This document shows positions 1-12,304 of a stretch of DNA of 64,000 bases, one piece after another (position 1 is the first letter of the stretch; every line of letters begins with the position of its first letter). The notes below the pieces were generated by a model that worked only from the letters and a program-made list of their open reading frames with translations, did no database searches and was not told the origin of the DNA. The translations under genes were made by a program, and so were the position numbers. The DNA is taken from positions 584,177 to 648,176 of the forward strand of contig NW_019091393.1 in the NCBI RefSeq assembly GCF_001949145.1. Reading direction: 5' to 3'. The stretch comes from Acanthaster planci. Its lineage: Eukaryota; Echinodermata; Asteroidea; Valvatida; Acanthasteridae.

Positions 1-695
1 AAAAAACCTTAGAAACACAAAAATACACACAGCTGCACGTAGGTCATACTTGCCCTTTAAAAAAGTTTATTAGTATTAAATTTAGTGATCCACACATTGT
101 GTGTCTCAATTTGAGAGCTGTTTAACCACTAGCTACTGGGGAACCCCATTTTGAGCACCATGGGTTTATACACAGCCGGGGTGCCCAAAATGGGACAAAA
201 GAGCTGGTCCATGTAACAAAAGACCTACTCGAAACAAAAAACCTGCTGCTGGGAATTGCCATCATTTTTCGGGTTGCATTTTTTTAAAGGTAATCTGTCA
301 CGGTTTTTGAACAGTATACCACTGTTTTGGGCATAGCACGCCCACGGATTAGCACCGCAGACAAAAGTGCTCCAGGGCCCCATTGATGAGCGACACAGCA
401 CCGCTGCATGCTAATCCTGCCACGCTTGAAAAGATGTCACTCGCAGTCACTGGGGACAAAGGAAATTGCACAGCACCTCACAATTCTGTCAGCATAGCGT
501 AGCCACCAAACAGTCATTCGTGTGGGTGTAAGCATCCATTAAATGAAATGGTAAATTTTTGAATTTTGAAAACTGAAAATCTTGAAAATCGTATGTGTGC
601 ACTGCGCTTATTAAAAGCACCCGGCAGCATGTGGTTAAAGGCTGCTCTACGCTGAGGCAAGTCCAGCATGGAAGTTCCTGTTCCACACAGAGGAA
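1..695 (-). other. TOE1 3' UTR / downstream DNA
   Basis: No coding region is recognisable here. The stretch lies directly after the TOE1 stop codon on the minus strand and probably includes its 3' UTR. A minus-strand AATAAA (plus-strand TTTATT near 66-71) is a possible polyadenylation signal about 630 nt after the stop. Where transcription ends cannot be decided from sequence. Confidence 0.4.
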
Positions 696-3600
696 CTAAG
701 TCGGGTTGATGCCTAGTTGTTTCATTTTCTGCCTGTGGTGCTGCGAGGTCTTGGCGTACTTGGACTTTGCAATTATCAGTGGCACCGTTTTGGCACTTAA
801 GAACAGTCTATTCCTGAACTCGGTTAGGCCGAACGCTTGCACAAACTCCTGGCCAGTCTCGCGGTCGGTTGGCTGAGATGGCCCGGATCGGCCGGCGACA
901 TTTGAGGCGACAGTGGCCAGGACGAATCCCGTCATGAAGGCATCGTACCCTGCCCTGTGGCCTCCTGTCTGCTTGGGAAGCTTCTGAGGACTTGCGGCAT
1001 CCCTCTGTCCCAAGGAGGTACTGCTGTCCTCATTTCCTCCCTGGTCAATTTTGAGTATGTCTGCACCCTGGCCTCTTCCATATGCTGATTTGGGTTCACT
1101 GTCTTCTCCATGACTGTTTGATTCTTTCTTCTCATCTATCTCGTCTTGATCCTTTCCAGTATCTGCCTCGTCTTGATCCTTTCCAGTATCTGCCTCATCA
1201 TCATCGTCCATCTCTCTGTCACCATGGCAACTGTCATCCTCATCCTTGTCCTTTTTTGCATTTGGGGACCCATCCTTCAAGTCATATTGTCGCTTTTGTC
1301 GCTTGCGCTTGCGTTTCCTCTTCTGCCTCTCCTCTCGCTGGTCATCAGCGTCTTGGATGGCATCCGGGTCATGTGACTTGGGGCACCTGATACCGTTCTT
1401 GCAGTGTCCATGTGCCTGGAAGACGATACAATGCAAATGTTGCAATAAGCCCATCCCTGAAGAATTTGGTCAATGCACGACTAGTTTTTGGATGGCGGGA
1501 CTAACACGGCAAAATTTCCTTCAAATTTCCAAAATCTGACACTGTGAAGCAAACCAATCACACATTCTGTGTACTACAACTTGTAACATCCATTCACAGC
1601 ATCTGATCCTGCAAAACCCTACAAAACCTGTTAGATTGTAAAGGATCTGGGACTACCAGGAGGTTCTGGGGACAGTAAGGAACTCACAGCATAGGTTTCA
1701 CACAGCTCAACTGTCTTCCTTTCTTCCCCCCTTGCCCCGCCCCTGATGGTGAAGGACGGCGGCAACCCACACCGGTGGAATCCCACTGAGGACGAATTCT
1801 CAAACTGGCAGAACTCCATGGCGACGTGCTGCTGCCCTCTGGTGGCCAGGTGGGCATTAGCCCTTTGACTGCATGCAGAAAACACGACATGTTGTCTTCA
1901 GAGGCAATAAACCAGTTGGGCCTTGGCAAGCTTTGGTGAAAGGCCCTCAATTTCATCACATCTAATTCTGGTCTTAGGGCCATTTTTCCAATAATTTTGC
2001 TCTAAAGAAAGACCCAACTGAACTCTTTGTTTTGATGTATCCCTCTCTTGGAATCCTGATAAAAATAGACATGATGTAGGTGATACATCAAATTGATTTC
2101 CAGTGAGCAAGGTTCTTCTCAAGGCCTTCAACCCAAAAGTGGCTCTGGCGACTTTGATGCAGCATAAACCCACAGCTTATTAATGCACATGCATCCTACA
2201 TAACCCCTTACACAGGAAGGGAATGGGCAATTTTATTTTGCAAATCTCCTTGAGATTTATAATCCATTATGTTGCGTCCCACCTCTTCCTGAAGGCGTAC
2301 TCCAAGTATGACGCCGGCATGCGGGCCTCAAACTCAGCCAGGAACTTGGTGTCGAAGATCCCCGCCGGGAAGATCTCGCAGAGGTCTGAGATGAACTGGG
2401 GCAAAGCGGTCGGCAGCTGGCTGTAGAGATTCTGGTAGAGGAACACCAGGTCCACCAGGCCATTGTGGAAGACCACAGGCTTGGAACTCTTTACCAGCTC
2501 ACTGAAGAGCGCCCTCAAGGTTTGGCTGTCCTCAGCTTCTGTCTCCCCTTCCTTGTTTTTTTAAGGGGAGAAGAACACAGGAGCAAAGGTGACTGACCTG
2601 AGAGATGACAGTTCAACACTAGGATAACCGGAGTTCTCAAACACCAACTCTCATCAGTGCACTGAAATATTTCCAACATCTGCAACTTTAACGCTAATAG
2701 GGATTAGATGTCACGTAGACATCATAGTTTTCATTGCATCTTGTCATATTTCGGTATAAGCACCTCACAACCACCTGGCATCAAACATCCTACAAAAGCA
2801 TGTTTTATTCCAGCCAAAGAGAATCCTCAAATCAGCAAATTTCTTGACACTACACAGAAATTTGATTTGCGTTCCTTAATCATAGACTCAGCTCGGATGA
2901 GACTCGTTCTAACCCTTTTTACAGACTACACAATGGAAACACTGCAATTGCCAGGTGGTCAATCTCGCTCTGCCTCATAGCCAGTGCTCGCTATTACCTT
3001 ATCCACACCTCTACAGTAAGGCACTCCAGAGGCATACTGCTTGTTGAAATCGAACCCATGATCAACCAGGAACTTAAGGGATCCTGGCTCAACGACGTAA
3101 TCCTCCGAGCACAGCGTTGTGATGTTGAAGGTCTGTGCGAGGAAACGCAACCCAAGGTCCTTGCTCTCCATTGGCTGTGGCCTCACTTTGAAGCAGGAGA
3201 TGCCCAGAGACAGGATAGATCTCGTCTTTGCTACTTCTGCCAATGAGTGGTAACGTTCCTCCATGGATCTGTGACAATTTGAACCCAAACAATGCTAACT
3301 AATTCAAGCATTGCTGAAATGCTCATAAACCGTAACAGGGCTAAACCCTCAAATTTTCAATATAATTTTACAATTTCATGCCCTAGAAAATCGAGTTGAA
3401 ATTGTTAAATAAATCACTTAGCTAACGAATTTGCAAAGAAAACCATTAGTACGAACATTTGTAATCAGCCATTGATAGCACGCATGGCAGTGGGTCTATA
3501 CCAGAACCTAGCCTGCCGGTGAAAACATTCACCACTTTTTCAAAAATGGAACTGTCATGACCGGCCTATTCCACAAAATAGTCACAACATCCAATAATGG

Positions 3601-3949
3601 TTGGTGTTAATGCCGTCATTCATCATGCTTATTAACCACATTAACAGCATGGCAACGCTTGTCATGATTTCGATTTCTGGTCATGCTCTACTAACTGACT
3701 AAACTAACATGCTGAAACCATACATGGAAACAAATCAGCAAATTGACTCCTTTAAAGCCACTGTCAAACTTATTTTCCATGTCATTTGACCTACCTGGTC
3801 AACAGATTTTTCCTGTTCCCCAAGCCACTCAGTTCGGCATCTAATGCAATGTAACTGCATGACCTAATTGCTAACATAAGACCAGGCCAAAGAGATTTGA
3901 AGTTTTCCCGATGCACATCCACGACAGGAACGCTTGAAAAGAAGGCCAT
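696..3949 (-). CDS. TOE1: TOE1, target of EGR1 protein 1 (DEDD-family 3' exonuclease)
   Basis: Five coding exons on the minus strand: 3949-3795, 3268-2998, 2551-2283, 1868-1688, 1415-696. They join in frame to 531 aa. TOE1 is a nuclear/Cajal-body poly(A)-type 3' exonuclease that trims snRNA 3' ends. The split DEDD active site is visible: Asp37 and Glu39 in [16 protein letters not shown], Asp176 in [13 protein letters not shown], and His445/Asp450 in [18 protein letters not shown] zinc finger (Cys288-x8-Cys297-x5-Cys303-x3-His307) is inserted in the nuclease fold and straddles the exon 4/5 junction. It is followed by a [11 protein letters not shown] nuclear localisation signal and a long acidic linker, as in the human protein. 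The start was chosen because [17 protein letters not shown] matches the family N-terminus and no other exon is needed. All donors are GT and acceptors AG. The gene is head to head with MUTYH. Identification is from remembered family motifs; confidence is high. Confidence 0.95.
1141..1198 (-). repeat. short in-frame tandem repeat in TOE1 linker
   Basis: A 27-bp unit is repeated in tandem inside TOE1 exon 5. It encodes ADTGKDQDE twice in the acidic linker between the zinc finger and the last catalytic motif. The length keeps the frame. This part of the protein is low-complexity and poorly conserved in the family, so the repeat is probably neutral. Confidence 0.75.
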
Positions 3950-4359
3950 TTCCAAACGTTTTTCTGAAAGAATTAAAGTGCTTTAATTCTCCGCTGTCTT
4001 ACAGTTTAGACATTTGGTTGGTATGAAAATTTGGGCAAATTCACTCATAAAATTTATAGGTTTTGTTTCACTATCAGTGTGCAAAAGGAAGTTTATTGCG
4101 GCTCATGAAGAGCGCCATTTTGGGTTAAAGGTTAGTGAGGGCGATGCGCAGAAACGGATTTTCAATTGGTATCCTGATCTATACTAGGTTTATGTGTTGA
4201 GACATTGATTACCAGTGGAGATCGTGGCGCACGTTGTTTACGTCTTTCGCGGAGAGTTGCGCGGGAAACATGTACACGTGGGTTGCATAAGTTATTACAT
4301 GTACATGTACGTCAGCTGAGTCGGTTGACAGTTCGCTGACAATCGAGTGTCAAGTGCTG
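3950..4359. promoter_or_regulatory. shared TOE1/MUTYH bidirectional promoter region
   Basis: These 410 bp separate the start codons of divergently transcribed TOE1 and MUTYH, so the promoters of both must lie here unless upstream non-coding exons exist. There is no evident TATA box. The half next to MUTYH is the more GC-rich one and holds an E2F-like site (4257-4268) and a CACGTG E-box near 4275. This fits a housekeeping bidirectional promoter; that is inference from layout. Confidence 0.65.
4257..4268 (-). promoter_or_regulatory. E2F-like site
   Basis: TTGCGCGGGAAA contains GCGCGGGAAA, the reverse complement of the classical E2F site TTTCCCGCGC. It lies 92 bp before the first MUTYH ATG. S-phase control would suit MUTYH, a post-replicative repair enzyme, but a single short motif is weak evidence. 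Confidence 0.4.
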
Positions 4360-7300
4360 ATGATCGGGCGTTTTCGTGTTAACATTGCTCACTGTAATCT
4401 TCGATTTGGTGTACATTATATCCGTCAGAAAATGAAGAGAAAGTCAACTCGTTCATCCGCGGTAAGTCAAAGGAAAGAATCGTCGAATTCTGAATGTAAT
4501 TCATCCGCCGGCGAGGACGAAAAGACTGGACTAGAGGACGATGGCGATTTCTTGCCTGATGGCAAATCTCTCAGGAAGAAGAGGAAAGTTTGTACTGATT
4601 CTTGCGCCGAAGGTAAGGACAGATTTACTCACGCCAGTGGACACTACAACGCACTAATTTTCAGCGTTTTTATTTTATGTTTACAGTCATGACAAGGTGC
4701 CAAACAAATATATAAGAATCTTGGGCCATGAGAATAGAGGTAGCTTTGTCGGTAACATGCCCAGCAAAACCCACGAGACATTATTTCATTTTTCCTTATT
4801 TAATTTCAACCTTCAAGTGGGCCCTTCTTTTCAACATGTTCAAGTATCATACAGCCAAACATGCTCAAACTACGACCGAAAGCCTTGCTGAGGGACGAGT
4901 TGATGTAGGCCCTTCATCAGTTCATAGATCAATGACATAGGAATCTGAAGTATCAATGTCCAACTCTGTCAGAAATAACTGTCTAGATTCTTTTGGGAAT
5001 CAATGGCTCAGGGCAATCCTGGCACTCCTGCATTGTGAGTATTACACCTGGACGTACAAAAAAAAAAACTAAACCGAGTTTAGTATGGAGGAAATGCATA
5101 ATGGTGTTTTATACAGCTGCTGGAAGATTCGGAATTCAGGTTTTTGTGATTTTGTGTCTTTTCCTTACAATTAATGAAATTTTTATGAATAATTAATTGT
5201 AATTATAATGATTTTTGGGGGCAGTGACATTGGGACACGCAGGCGATGAACACAAAGCTACAGTTTGTAAAGTTGTATTCTCATGGCCTTATTTACCGAA
5301 GATTAAAGAAAGTTTTCTTCAAACTTCAATTTAACTTTAAGTAAATTCTATCACTCCATCCCATGATTCCTGCAGAACAGTAAAGAATCATATCTAAACT
5401 GTCTCCATGCTGTATGTTCATAGCTGTAGGTTTAGTTCATATTAATTAATTGTCAGATGTTCTGGATTTTAAACTTGGCCGAGCTGTTATTTTGACTTCA
5501 ATCAAATGTTTGCTTTTCAGGGGATCATACTCCTCCAAATCCCTTTCACTTCTTCACCGAGGAGAAAGACATTACCCAGTTCCGTCGGGATCTCTTGAAG
5601 TGGTATGATGCTAACAAAAGGGACCTGCCATGGAGGAAATGGGTAAACAAAAACCAACATAACAAATAATCGCCCATTTTAGGCCAAATCATTTCCTTTG
5701 TATAAGTTACAGTTAACGTTTTCTCTTGTCTCAAGTTATTGGTCGTGTTTAAGGAAGGGTTCATTCGTGATTTTTGAATTTGTCAACAGGCAGACCATGA
5801 AGATCCCAACCAACGAGCCTACGCTGTCTGGGTGTCAGAGATCATGCTGCAACAGACGCAAGTAGCTACGGTGATAGATTACTACAACCGATGGTTGGCT
5901 GTACGACAGTTTTCTACCATTTTTCATTTCAACATTTATAAAAGAGGTTTTTTTTAGAAGAGACATGTGAAGAATTAGTTGTGTGGTTTGCGAATTCTCG
6001 AAAGGAAAATTTGGCTATGACAGGCAGCTGTGTAATGCACCTGTGTATGGGAAATTGATAAGGGGCATTCTATCGATTTTTTGTGTCTCTGTCACATCTG
6101 ACATATGATTTTATAAGTTCAGAACACACTGTGTAATTTCTAAGAGTGGTGAATTTATGCAAATTACCCGCTGAACAAATGCATATAGTAATAGTTTGAA
6201 ATCAATTTCAGTGATATTTCTGTGTAGAATTACACTGGTCAGTAGTAAAAGGGGCATTAAAATGTCAAATATGTGAACCATGAATTTGTAGAATGACCCA
6301 TATGTGGAACAAAAAACAGCAGAGGGGTCAGTAAATGACTGCCCCCTTCACTGTGTTTCACCAATGTTTTTACACTTTTGCCATGTCTTGAACACTCCAC
6401 AACCTGTTCTTCATATGTATCAGTTTGGAGGCTCTAAACTGGATTGAAACCAGAGAGTGATTTCTCTGTTGAAATACAACTCGATGTCCAATTTGAAGTC
6501 AAAATTTAACGTGCATGCTGTAAGCACATTGCAGATTATTTGATTTCAGGAATAATTCTTTTGCATTTGTGTGTGTGTTTTATGATTTTACTTTTCTTCA
6601 TCGCACAGCGCTTTGTTTTAATAAATCCTCATCTCTGTAATTGTTTTGATTTTTACACAAGACAGAAATGGCCTACCCTGGAAGACCTTGCCATTTCTGC
6701 AACACCAGAGGTAAATTATTTGCCGTGAGAAAATAGTTCAGAAATTATTTTACTTTTAGCATGCTTAATTGTAATTTATAGCAATGAAAATTTGAAATGT
6801 GAAGGCAATCTGATTCCAAGAGCTAATTTACCCTGCAGAAAACCTTAAACCAGTGCTGTTTGACCTATGATAAGTTTTTATTTTTATTTGTTCGAAATGC
6901 AGTTGATTGTAAGGGCTTTTGACAAATTAGCTTTTGTATCACGTGTTTCAGAGAAGTCATACTGTAGGCAGTATCTATGTTAATGGTTCTTGTCCACTGC
7001 AGGAGGTGAACGAGATGTGGGCAGGGCTCGGTTACTACTCTAGGGGAAGGCGGTTGTACGAGGGAGCCAAAAAGGTCATGAAGGATCTCTCTGGCACGAT
7101 GCCGATGACGGCGGAGTCACTCTTGAAACAGCTGCCGGGAGTGGGGCGATACACGGCAGGGGCTATAGCGTCCATCGCATTCAAAGAGGTACTTTAAACA
7201 GGCGTCGATTGGAAGAAACAAGCCATACAGGGAGACTGAATACTTGAAATCTTGTAAATATTGACCATAAGTCTGAGTTGTTAAGAATTGAAATTATGTT

Positions 7301-10300
7301 CAAGTTAATTTTTGAATCTCCCGTTCAGCCGACTGGAGTGGTGGATGGCAACGTGATCAGGGTGTTTTGCCGAACAAGATCCATTGGTGCTGATTCCACA
7401 AGTCAAACAGTCCTTTCGGCAATTTGGTAAGTGTTCATTTCTCCTTGCAGCTGCAATTTTTGTACAGAAGGCAAAAACAGCAGATACACCCCAACCGTCC
7501 CGCCCTCAACCCACCTTATCTCCTTCTTCTTAAATCCAACCACATTCATACATTTGAGCTCAAATGGGACATGCATCGCTTGACATGAAATGGAAGCTGT
7601 CCTATAAAGCTACCTAATCATGAGATCGAGGTATGAATGAACTGTACAAGAACAGCATTTGTAGGAAACAATAAAGTAGGCGGGCCATGGGGCAGTTATT
7701 GAACCATACCCATCGAGTCCTCAACCACCATGGCTTGTATGAATCACTGCCGCAACCCATCATGGCTGCGAGTTTTCCTTCAAAGCTTTTACGGAGAAGC
7801 AAAACCAGAACATTCCAAACAAATCCAGCCTGTGTGTACTTTTATTGAAGGTCCTTGGCCAATACCTTGGTGGACCGGGAGCGGCCAGGCGATTTCAACC
7901 AAGCCCTGATGGAGCTTGGCGCAACCGTCTGCACTCCGAAAGCGCCCTCCTGTGCCAAGTGCCCAGTCAGTCACCTCTGCAGGGCTTTTCAGCACGTGAG
8001 TTTGGTGGACTATTTTTTTACACATTGGCAAATGGTTCACTGATTTGAATTAAAAGAAGCCCGTCTTGGCTGGAATAAAAAAACAAAACATGTGTTTTTC
8101 TTCCGGGAATAACAAAGTTTGCAGTATTTCCATCCCCTGCCATTATACCTTTGGCAATTCTGCTGGTAAGAGTACTTGATCACTTGTCGTCTGCCAAGAC
8201 GAAAACTGAAGAGGGGTGGTCGCAATATTTTTCACAAAAACAAAGTATTACCACGGTGAACCGAACTGTTCATTAACTGTTTTTGTTTTTCTGTTATTTT
8301 CTCATCTCTGTAGGAAGAAAATGTTAAGAGAGTTGTTAAGGAAAGACTCGAAGAAAACTTTATTGGGAAAGGCCCGGCTAAATCATGTTCTCTACCGGAC
8401 ATTGAGTGTGGTAAGTGTGTTTGTCCAGGTTGAGTTTGTGATAACAGAATTAATGAATTAATCTTTTCCTACATTTATAGTCCCAGATTATGTTCCACCC
8501 TAATAGCTGCCGATAACTGTCAGCTCTGCATACCAGCCAGCGATGATTGGGACCTCAATCAAGGCGTCATGAACTTCCCCCGTAAACCTCGAAAGAAACC
8601 CCCTCGACAAGAACAGGTGCGTTAGCCTGCTGGCCACTAGCCATGCAGACACTATGAGACTGCTTATTGCAGAAAAGAACTGCTCAGAAGTGATTCCTAG
8701 ATAAGTTAAATTTCAATTAATTTGATAAAAAGCTACAAAGATATCACCATTTGAAATGGCCTCTCTCTCTCACTGTCTCTCAATTTTTGTCAGTTTTTCT
8801 ACTTTTTGGTCAAATCCTACTCACTTGGTAGTGAAAATATGGCAGGGCTCACTGTTAGCAATCCCTCAATACCTATAATGCCAGATACAGAAATTGAATG
8901 CTGAAGAATGTTCAATATGCTGGACTTGCAGTTTTCAATTTCTTTATTCAAACATTTTTTAGACAGCTGTTTGCATCATTCAGAAGAAGTATAAAGATGA
9001 CGTATCATCTGAGTATCTCCTCGTTCAGAGGCCAGAAAAAGGTAAACAGATATTTGTGGTTTCAAAGCTGTCAACTAATTAAATTCATCAAATGTCACCA
9101 CGAAATTCTTTGTAGGTCTACTCGTGAATAGTTTTGTATTTCTGTGTTGATGGTCTTTTTTTTTCCACAGATTGACCATAATTCTTTAGCAGGTGTGAGC
9201 CGTGAGCTGGACCAAGAGAAAGCACAACCTCTGACCAATGGAGGCTCCTTTGGTCAGAACTGAACTTCGCTGGTCCATGAACGACTAGGAAATGCATGCG
9301 TTACGGTTGCATCACTACCAGCAAATTAACACTCCCGACCAGTATGGCTCTTTTCAACCTATGAGGGGGTGCTTGTGCTCATGGTGGATTAATGGTGGAC
9401 GTTTGTTTTGTCCATTCAGGTTTGCTCGCCGGACTGTGGGAATTCCCAAGTGTCAGGATGGAAGATCATTGGTCAGTTTCTGAACGGGTCAAAGCCATTG
9501 ATGCTTTCCTTACAAAGGATCTGGGAATGAATATGAATGAAAAGCGTGACAGGCGCACCATCGGAGAGGTAAGAAAATAAGGGAAGCTTGGATTTGTGTG
9601 AAAGTCTCTCCCCCGTCTTCATAACGCTTACCTGTTATGAACTGGGCATGAATATCAGGAAAGGTTCTTTGTCTCCAAGTAATTGGAGTTTCAAATAGTA
9701 CCCCACATGGCCAATGGGTTGGTTGTATTTGTGGTATGGAGCCATTCTTACATATGACAGTATTTTCGTTATGGTTTTAGGTTTTGTTTCTTTTTCTTGA
9801 GTGCAGGTGGTCCATGTGTTCTCACACATCGAGCAGACGTATTGCGTCGAAACCTTCGGTATTAAAGAATCTGACGTCACATTGCAGACCACTGGTGCAA
9901 CTCGGCCTTGCAGGTGGCTTTCAGCGGAAGATTTTAGGACGGCAGCTGTCTCCACAGCCATGAAGAAGTGTTTTAACGCTTACCAGACATCCATCCACCC
10001 TCCAAAGGTAACCAAAGAATAGGATGGGTGAACGAGTACACTTTCATGGAGAGATAAACATGAAGACAATTAGGGATGTGCCTTTACAGGTTTCCATGGA
10101 ACTGGATATCCATTTTTTTTTCTCATGATCAAATACCTGCGAAACAAGGATTGCTTTTAACAGCCTGGCATCTTACTTGAAAATAATTTTGTTACCACAT
10201 GACAGTGTTCTATTCAAGTCTATCACGGGTCCCTTCACAAGGCCAGTCACAAGTCCCTTCACAAGGCCAGTCATTAGTAACAGGGTGAACAATGACAAAA

Positions 10301-10819
10301 GAATGCTGTTGTCACAGTTCATTTGCATAGCTCGTGATTGGCTTAAGACTGAATGACTTATGATGGACTTGCAGGGACTTGTGATGGACTCGAATGCAGC
10401 ACTGCCACATGACTTTTTTTCTGCTGAGTATCCGGGGCCATTCTTTCTCTCAAGGCTCCGCGAAATGAAACAACCAGAAAATATCTCACGGGAATTTTTG
10501 GATGTGATGAAGGAGCATGTGGACCAGTGATACAAGAGTTGTCACCTCTAGTCTGGTTCCAGCCCTGTCCGTTTGAAGTGTAGATTGTAAATTGAGAAAG
10601 TTGTGGATATAGCCAGTAACCAGGAGATATCAGGATAGATATGATCACTGTTGACACATCCACAACTGTCATCTTGTCATGGATGTTTCTGTCTTTTATT
10701 TCTGGCGCTGTTAGGTAAATCCCAAGAAAATCAAATTTGATTCAAGCGGTTCAGGAGACAGTAAAAAGCAATCAGCTTTGGACGCTTTCTTCAAACCGGT
10801 GCCGAAGAAGAAAAGATGA
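4360..10819 (+). CDS. MUTYH: MUTYH, adenine DNA glycosylase
   Basis: Thirteen exons: 4360-4612, 5521-5642, 5790-5900, 6666-6710, 7003-7188, 7329-7426, 7851-7995, 8314-8410, 8507-8616, 8963-9041, 9420-9568, 9807-10007, 10715-10819. Phases are consistent and give 566 aa. The enzyme removes adenine mispaired with 8-oxoguanine in base excision repair. Visible are catalytic Glu142 in [12 protein letters not shown], the helix-hairpin-helix [17 protein letters not shown], catalytic Asp245 in GVVDGNV, [4Fe-4S] ligands Cys299-x6-Cys306-x2-Cys309-x5-Cys315, and a NUDIX-like C-terminal domain with the 8-oxoG-reading FSH loop (470-472). The C-terminus carries a PCNA-binding PIP box, QSALDAFF (551-558), then KKKR. 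The ATG at 4360 adds an Arg-rich, acid-free N-terminus of mitochondrial-presequence type; a second in-frame ATG at 4432 would give a 542-aa form. The exon 9 acceptor was placed at 8507 because an earlier AG leads into a stop. TOE1 is the divergent neighbour. Confidence 0.96.
9195..9395 (+). mobile_element. half copy of foldback element 1 in MUTYH intron 10
   Basis: The segment resembles the left arm of an element found again near 31.4, 32.7, 37.1 and 48.6 kb. Shared landmarks in order are GGCTCCTTTGGTC, a stretch ending AATGCATGCG, ACACTCCCGACCA, and GGCTCTTTTCAACC followed by ATGAGGGGGTGCTT. Here only one arm is seen. It is non-coding and sits between exons 10 and 11 without disturbing the splice sites. 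Confidence 0.65.
10208..10398. mobile_element. foldback MITE, element 3, in MUTYH intron 12
   Basis: The ends are imperfect inverted repeats: the left end starts TTCTATTCAAGTCTATCAC and the right end reads GTGATGGACTCGAATGC. The interior shares CCTTTCACAAGGCCAGTC-like, AGACTGAATGACTT and GGACTTG blocks with the copy at 30.1 kb. It is a short non-autonomous element with no coding capacity. Confidence 0.65.
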
Positions 10820-12304
10820 TGAAAGTTGGACATTGAACCTCGGGCCAGTAACTTGACTGACATCAGTAGACAGTCGCATCCTGAACACAGGTCACAAACA
10901 GTATAATTGATATGTCATATTTAAGAGTTAAAAAAATTCCATGATTGATGGATCCATCTTCAGTCTTTCTACAGGGTTGAGTTTTTGTTGTCTTTTTTTG
11001 GCATGAACTCTCTGGTTTCTCAGTCCTCCACTGGAATATTTCAGAAGGTGAAGAGGACGATCCATAGGAATGCTTCATCATCCTTCAGTCTAGAAACTTC
11101 CATCCAGGAAATCTTTGAGATAAGGTTAAGGGTAGAAATCAGTTGGTACTTGGTCAAGCTGTCCTTTGAAGCAGAAGTCTTCGCAGATGCCAATGTACAT
11201 GTACGGTGTACATGAAAGTTGATTATAAGTCCAACTCTTTTAGCGTGTAAATATTTTTGGGGAACCGAAAATATTTAGCCGTTGCTAACAAAATGTGGGC
11301 TGTTCGACATGATTGAATTATCTTTAAAAATAAAAATAGTGTTGCCCAAAACAATGAATTTGTCTCCATTTCTATATAAGCCATCAATGAGATCTTTATT
11401 TTGATGCTTTCAAACAAATATTAGTAAATAAGCAAAGCACTTCTTTCACACTGAACAATAATTCCAAATATTTCCAACACCAGACAATAGTACAAATGTA
11501 TTGAAACCGAGGCCTAAAGTAAAACTTCTTTCCCCTTACCGATTTGTTTAGTAACAAACCATCTTGTTTCATCTCCTTGAGGTTGAGCAGCTGCAATTTT
11601 TCACTGATGCAAAATTTGCCGGCCGACCTTACCGTCAATTACTCTGTGTATGTACACTGATTTCAACAAAATGGTTGCTAGCATTTTCACACAAGTGTAT
11701 TTACACCAACTGATTATGCATACATTTATCTTCTCCCTTGAAAAAAGTAAAATTTTGTTTAAAATATTTTTAATTTATTAGATCTGAATTTGCACTAACA
11801 TCAGCTTTTTCTATCCTGAATTTTTCGATGAGGAACTCTTTTGTGGGTTAAGGGGGATGTTTAATTTTGCATATAAGAAACTGATTGATTAAGTCTCCAA
11901 AATGAACTAATTTTCTATTAAAGAAGGTAGTGTGCTGTCCAAAAAATGGATTCATACGACACAGGCACTGAAAATTTATTTTCGGATCAGATAACTCAAG
12001 CTGTGTCATGGCGATTGAACTCTCGCTTTGTTTTTTCCCAAGATTCCCCAACTTAAGTCTTGAAAATTCACTCTGAATTATTTTTCCCCTCCATATGTTT
12101 CACAAAATTTTCACAGTTCTCTTTTTTAAAAAATCACGAAAACGTGTTCCATGTTTATCAAAAGTGTCCAGCTCTAGAGCCACTCCCAGTTTACAGTCTT
12201 TACAGATATTAAAGATGGATCTTTGCCCTAGAGCAAAAGTTGAATCACCGATGCAGCGCCCTCCCTTTCCATTACAGCCTCAGTTCGATTCTGTTTGCGC
12301 GTCG
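10820..12304. other. non-coding DNA between MUTYH and the small secreted gene
   Basis: The stretch is AT-rich, with no exon supported by splice signals and homology. It should hold the 3' UTRs of the convergent genes on either side. No convincing AATAAA sits close to the MUTYH stop. Confidence 0.5.

Noticed and set aside
8481-8506. Earlier acceptor (ATAG at 8480) for MUTYH exon 9
   Set aside because: Using it leads to an in-frame stop after seven codons. The AG at 8505-8506 keeps the frame and the family sequence.
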